NCBI GenBank assembly: GCA_016719105.1
Contig: JADKAQ010000047.1
Span: 1 to 15,602, forward strand
Direction of reading: 5' to 3'
DNA from: Gemmatimonadota bacterium
GTDB lineage: Bacteria; Gemmatimonadota; Gemmatimonadetes; Gemmatimonadales; Gemmatimonadaceae
DNA: 15,602 nt
Below are positions 13,340 to 15,602 of this stretch, one piece after another (the first letter of the stretch is position 1; every line of letters starts with the position of its first letter). Position numbers and translations under genes: made by a program. The notes beneath the pieces are model-generated. The model was not told the origin of the DNA, did not search any database, and saw only the letters and a program-made list of their open reading frames with translations.

Positions 13340-13831
13340 TCAGAACGCGTTGGCGGCCACGAAGCCCGCCACCGCTTGCCACCATGCCGACTGCCCCTGC
13401 CCCTGCCCCTGCATGGTGGCGGCGCACAGCGAAATGCCGAGATACGTCAGCGAGGGAATCGGCGACTTCTTCTGGCGCAGATCGAAGACGAGCCACACGA
13501 GGGGCAGCACAAGGAAGGACAGTCCCAGCAACGGACCTGCGATCTGCGGCGGCAGATGCGCAAATGCGAATCGTCCAAGACCAGGCCCCATCATGATCAG
13601 GCCAATGCAGGTGAAGAAACGCATGTGCCATTCCGGCCGCTTGCGATACGCGATACCCAGCGCATACAGGATGCCGATGTACACCACATCCGGGAGACCG
13701 GTGCGACTGAGCGCCGCCAGCGCATTGTGTTGGAGCGCCCGCTGCAGAAGCCGGCGCTGGGCCGCAGCCGGACGGTGGAGCCACCGGTAGTCACGCTTGC
13801 CGTGATCACGCGCGGCGTTACTATTCGGCAT
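13340..13831 (-). CDS. small multi-spanning membrane protein, perhaps N-terminally truncated
   Basis: A 163-residue protein from ATG 13831. Three hydrophobic segments are clear: 'VVYIGILYALGIAY' (about residues 49-62), 'FFTCIGLIMMGPGLGRFAFA' (72-91) and 'IAGPLLGLSFLVLPLVWLVF' (97-116), with a fourth weak one at the C-terminus. 'YRKRPEWHMRFFTCIGLIMMG' between the first two is a pattern common to the second half of small bacterial membrane proteins with five to seven helices (from memory). The first 40 residues are charged and lack a helix, so I suspect the original N-terminal helices are missing. Function unknown. It diverges from the HigA-like gene with only 31 bases between the two starts. 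Bases 13178-13339 hold no recognisable feature. Confidence 0.6.
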   Translation of the reverse strand: MPNSNAARDHGKRDYRWLHRPAAAQRRLLQRALQHNALAALSRTGLPDVVYIGILYALGIAYRKRPEWHMRFFTCIGLIMMGPGLGRFAFAHLPPQIAGPLLGLSFLVLPLVWLVFDLRQKKSPIPSLTYLGISLCAATMQGQGQGQSAWWQAVAGFVAANAF

Positions 13832-13862
13832 GATCGTGTCGTTCCGTTAAGCTGAGTCCTCA

Positions 13863-14188
13863 ATGTCCGCGCGCAAGCCCGTCACCCCTGGGGAGCTCCT
13901 GCTGGAAGAGTTCCTCGTCCCGATGCAGCTCTCCCAGTACCGCCTCGCCAAGGAGATCGGCGTGCCCGCCCAGCGCATCGGGGAGATCATCGCCGGCCGC
14001 CGCGCCATCACCGCCGACACCGACCTCCGCCTGCCGGTTCTTCGGGCTCGAACGGCTACCGGTTGCGCGCGCAGGCCGCGCACGACACCGAGGTGGCGGC
14101 GAAGGCGCTCGCGCCCGTGCTGCGGCGCATCAAGCCGTGGGCCGGGAGAGTCGCATCGGCGCGCACGCTCGGCCCAACTGGGCGTTAG
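13863..14188 (+). pseudogene. higA: HigA-type antitoxin without its toxin, frameshifted
   Basis: HigA antitoxins bind HigB toxins and repress their operon through a Cro/C1-type helix-turn-helix. ATG 13863 gives 'TPGELLLEEFLVPMQLSQYR', 'LAKEIGVPAQRIGEIIAGRR' and 'AITADTDLRL', the full HTH of the VapI/HigA family. At about 14034 two bases seem missing, where 'RFFGL' should follow, and at about 14048 two more. Then 'SNGYRLRAQAAHDTEVAAKA' continues, ending at TAG 14186. No HigB gene precedes it; the upstream gene is the divergent membrane protein. It is therefore an orphan antitoxin or a TA remnant. The hairpin-like GGGCCGGGAG...CGCTCGGCCC near its end could be a weak terminator. Confidence 0.8.
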
Positions 14189-14249
14189 GCGGCGGATTAC
14201 ACGACACCAGCCATCGGAGATTGTTGTGCAGACAGTTCAACGCGTCGTG

Positions 14250-14749
14250 ATGGCATCGCTCATCGTTGCGGCTGGGGCATTGGGCGGCCGCTACCTTCTC
14301 GCGGATGCTGCGGTGCCCGTCGTGCGCGCTCAAACGACAGCGCTGATCGGCACCTGGCGCCTCGTTGAGTTTTGGGACCGTGAAACGCCATCGAGCCGGT
14401 TGGTGTATCGGTATGGCCAGAAACCGACGGGCTACTTCACGTACGATCCGGACGGACACGGTCGATTCAGATCATGCGCGGCCCGAGCACCTTCCGCGTG
14501 GATAGTGCCCGAGGCGAGCAGTGGTTCGAGACGGCGACGCCTGAAGAACCCGCGCGCCACCGAGGACTACCGGGCGTACTTTGGCACGTATGTCGTCGAC
14601 GGCGCAGAGCGCTGTCGTGCATAAGGTGGAGGAGACTCCCGCGGCCTGTATACCGGCACGGACCAGCGACGACAGTATCGCCCTCTGGCGACACGCTCGT
14701 CATCGGCAACAGTACAACATCTCATCGTTTACTCGTTCGCGTGCGGTAA
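14250..14749 (+). pseudogene. secreted lipocalin-like domain protein, broken by several frameshifts
   Basis: ATG 14250 gives a signal peptide (MASLIVAAGALGGRYLLADA), then 'LIGTWRLVEFWDRETPSSRL' and 'GYFTYDPDGH', the signature start of bacterial lipocalin-like proteins. The rest of the family pattern is present but scattered over all three frames: 'IMRGPSTFRVDSARGEQWFE', 'TEDYRAYFGTYVVDG', 'HKVEETPA', 'GLYTGTDQRRQYRP' and 'SGDTLVIGNSTTSHRLLVRV' ending at TAA 14747. I count at least four shifts, near 14460, 14545, 14610 and 14640-14690. The family matches the intact cassette 3 protein in domain but not closely in sequence. An earlier in-frame GTG at 14226 is an alternative start. Confidence 0.78.
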
Positions 14750-14769
14750 GCGCATTGCCCCCGCTGCCT

Positions 14770-14853
14770 ACCCAACGGTTGCAGAAGACAACCGTGCGAT
14801 TGAGTGTTCGCTCCGCTCGCTTGATTGAAGCGACTGATTCTGAACCGTGACGT
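14770..14853 (+). repeat. degenerate attC-like palindrome
   Basis: GCCTACCCAAC, a disturbed or shifted R''-like string (ACCCAAC at 14770-14776), is followed by the arm CGGTTGCAGAAGACA. The tip is TGTTCGCTCCGCTCGCTTG, much like those of cassettes 4 and 9, and the closing arm is CTGATTCTGAACCG. No proper GTTRRRY follows; GTGACGT at 14847-14853 takes its place. It is probably a decayed or mis-sequenced attC closing the lipocalin-like gene. Confidence 0.5.
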
Positions 14854-14875
14854 GATACCGACTTTGAGGAAGCAC

Positions 14876-15602
14876 ATGGCGAAACGGAACGGCCACAGTA
14901 GTCGACGTGAGTTCGTCGAAGATGTCGGCAAGCTCGCTTCCCTGGCGTTCATCCCTCCCGCCGTCAGTAGTGGGCTGCCCAGGCCCCTCGCTGCGTCGGA
15001 GGCATCGGCGCAGTCAGCTACGTGGGACCTGTCCTGGATTGCGCGGCTCACGGATCGCCACCGACCGCGCCGTCTTCGATTGGCCCACCATGGGTGATCC
15101 CGCCGATCCGACCATCCTGCAGTTCGCGGGACGCTATCTCGACAACTGCCGCGCCGTGTATCCGAGCGGGTCATACGTCGTCGCGTGGGTGTTCAACATT
15201 CGCACCTGGCCCGCCGGCAGCCCTCAACGACGAGACGTGGGCCCGCTTCGAACTCGGGAACCGAGTATGGGGTCAAGGACCCCACCACGCAGCAACCCGC
15301 GACGCGCAATCCGTTCTGGCACCGAATAACTGAGTCCCGTCCCGATTACGTGATGCCGACGCTGAAGGACTCTTCGACGGCGGTGGGTTCGGTCTCGTTC
15401 GCGACTTCCCCGCGCTTGGACTCTTGGCGCGCCGTCTGGCACCAAGCGTGGCACGGACGCCTCGGCGGTACACGCCGCCCTGCGGGCCGGGCTCGTCCCG
15501 CACGCCTATGCCGCGCCCTCCGGCGCGTTTGGACTGGCCCGGGCACAGAACGCGGGATGCGCCTACATGCGGTTCCAGGTGCACCAGCGGGAAGGCCGGC
15601 TT
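14876..15602 (+). pseudogene. Tat-exported protein of unknown function, frameshifted, runs off the window
   Basis: ATG 14876, with GAGGA five bases before it, begins MAKRNGHSSRREFVEDVGKL: the SRREF twin-arginine motif and the following hydrophobic stretch predict Tat export. The mature part starts 'ATWDLSWIARLT'. It then continues in other frames: 'DRAVFDWPTMGDPADPTILQ', 'AVYPSGSYVVAWVFNIRTWP', 'LNDETWARFELG', 'TEYGVKDPTTQQPATRNPFW', 'GLFDGGGFGLVRDFPALGLL' and finally 'LRAGLVPHAYAAPSGAFGLA' with 'RAQNAGCAYMRF'. That order (WD.SW, TWARF, DP.T..P.TRNP, LVP...PSG.F...AQ.AGCAY) matches a family of Tat-exported proteins known to me only as uncharacterised. At least five shifts lie near 15050, 15225, 15258, 15370 and 15455. 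The end is open at the window edge. Confidence 0.65.

Noticed and set aside
13846..13852. GTTAAGC upstream of the HigA-type gene as an R' box
   Set aside because: No inverted arms before it and no GCTTAAC after it.
14172..14190. GCCCAAC-TGGGC-GTTAGGC as another attC
   Set aside because: R''-like and R'-like strings are only five bases apart and no arms precede them; the bases code for the end of the HigA-type protein. On the other strand GCCTAAC has no R' partner within 150 bases.
14172..15602. tRNA or other RNA genes
   Set aside because: I looked for tRNA-like cloverleaf signatures here and elsewhere in the window and saw none.

Overview
The window is dominated by a mobile integron cassette array, read left to right, that has been invaded by two insertion sequences. 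It ends at a right-hand segment without clear cassette structure. The DNA is GC-rich. The exported proteins (short lipoproteins, a secreted lipocalin-like protein, a carboxypeptidase-regulatory/TonB-plug protein ending in a 'CG.I.VWTR'-type tail) and the large sedentary array suggest an environmental bacterium. Gemmatimonadota is my best guess, with low confidence, because no rRNA or housekeeping marker is present.

Layout. Eleven attC recombination sites or remnants punctuate 1-11566. Each has an R'' box (RYYYAAC), imperfect inverted arms of about 90-99 bases in total, and an R' box (GTTRRRY). In eight of the ten cassettes whose two boxes are both visible, the R' variant that opens the cassette is the exact complement of the R'' variant that closes it (for example GTTATGC...GCATAAC and GTTAACC...GGTTAAC), as expected for individually acquired circular cassettes. 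Cassettes 1 and 2 carry small lipoproteins. Cassette 3 carries a secreted lipocalin-like protein. Cassette 4 carries a HicBA toxin-antitoxin pair with hicB frameshifted. Cassette 5 is a DUF3800-like protein and cassette 6 a DUF6994-like protein. Cassette 7 is a secreted plug-domain protein and cassette 8 a membrane-anchored protein. Cassette 9 is a BrnT/BrnA-type toxin-antitoxin operon with a palindromic operator. Cassette 11 is a small protein of unknown function. Cassette 12 is a DUF6946-like protein with a possible PD-(D/E)XK nuclease core. All cassette genes read on the + strand, so the integrase and attI should lie to the left, outside the window.

Mobile elements. An IS3-family element (6266-7508) splits attC sequence between cassettes 8 and 9 and shows no target duplication; the two attC halves do not look like halves of one site. 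An IS1182-family element (8347-10149) fills the whole space between two R' boxes, so 'cassette 10' now consists of the IS alone and has lost its attC.

Right part (11567-15602). Here the order breaks down: an amidohydrolase and a membrane protein on the - strand, an orphan HigA-type antitoxin, a second lipocalin-like gene, a degenerate attC-like palindrome and a Tat-exported protein. Most of these genes carry frameshifts, very dense after 14000. Either they are pseudogenes or the end of the assembly has uncorrected indels; the sequence alone cannot decide.
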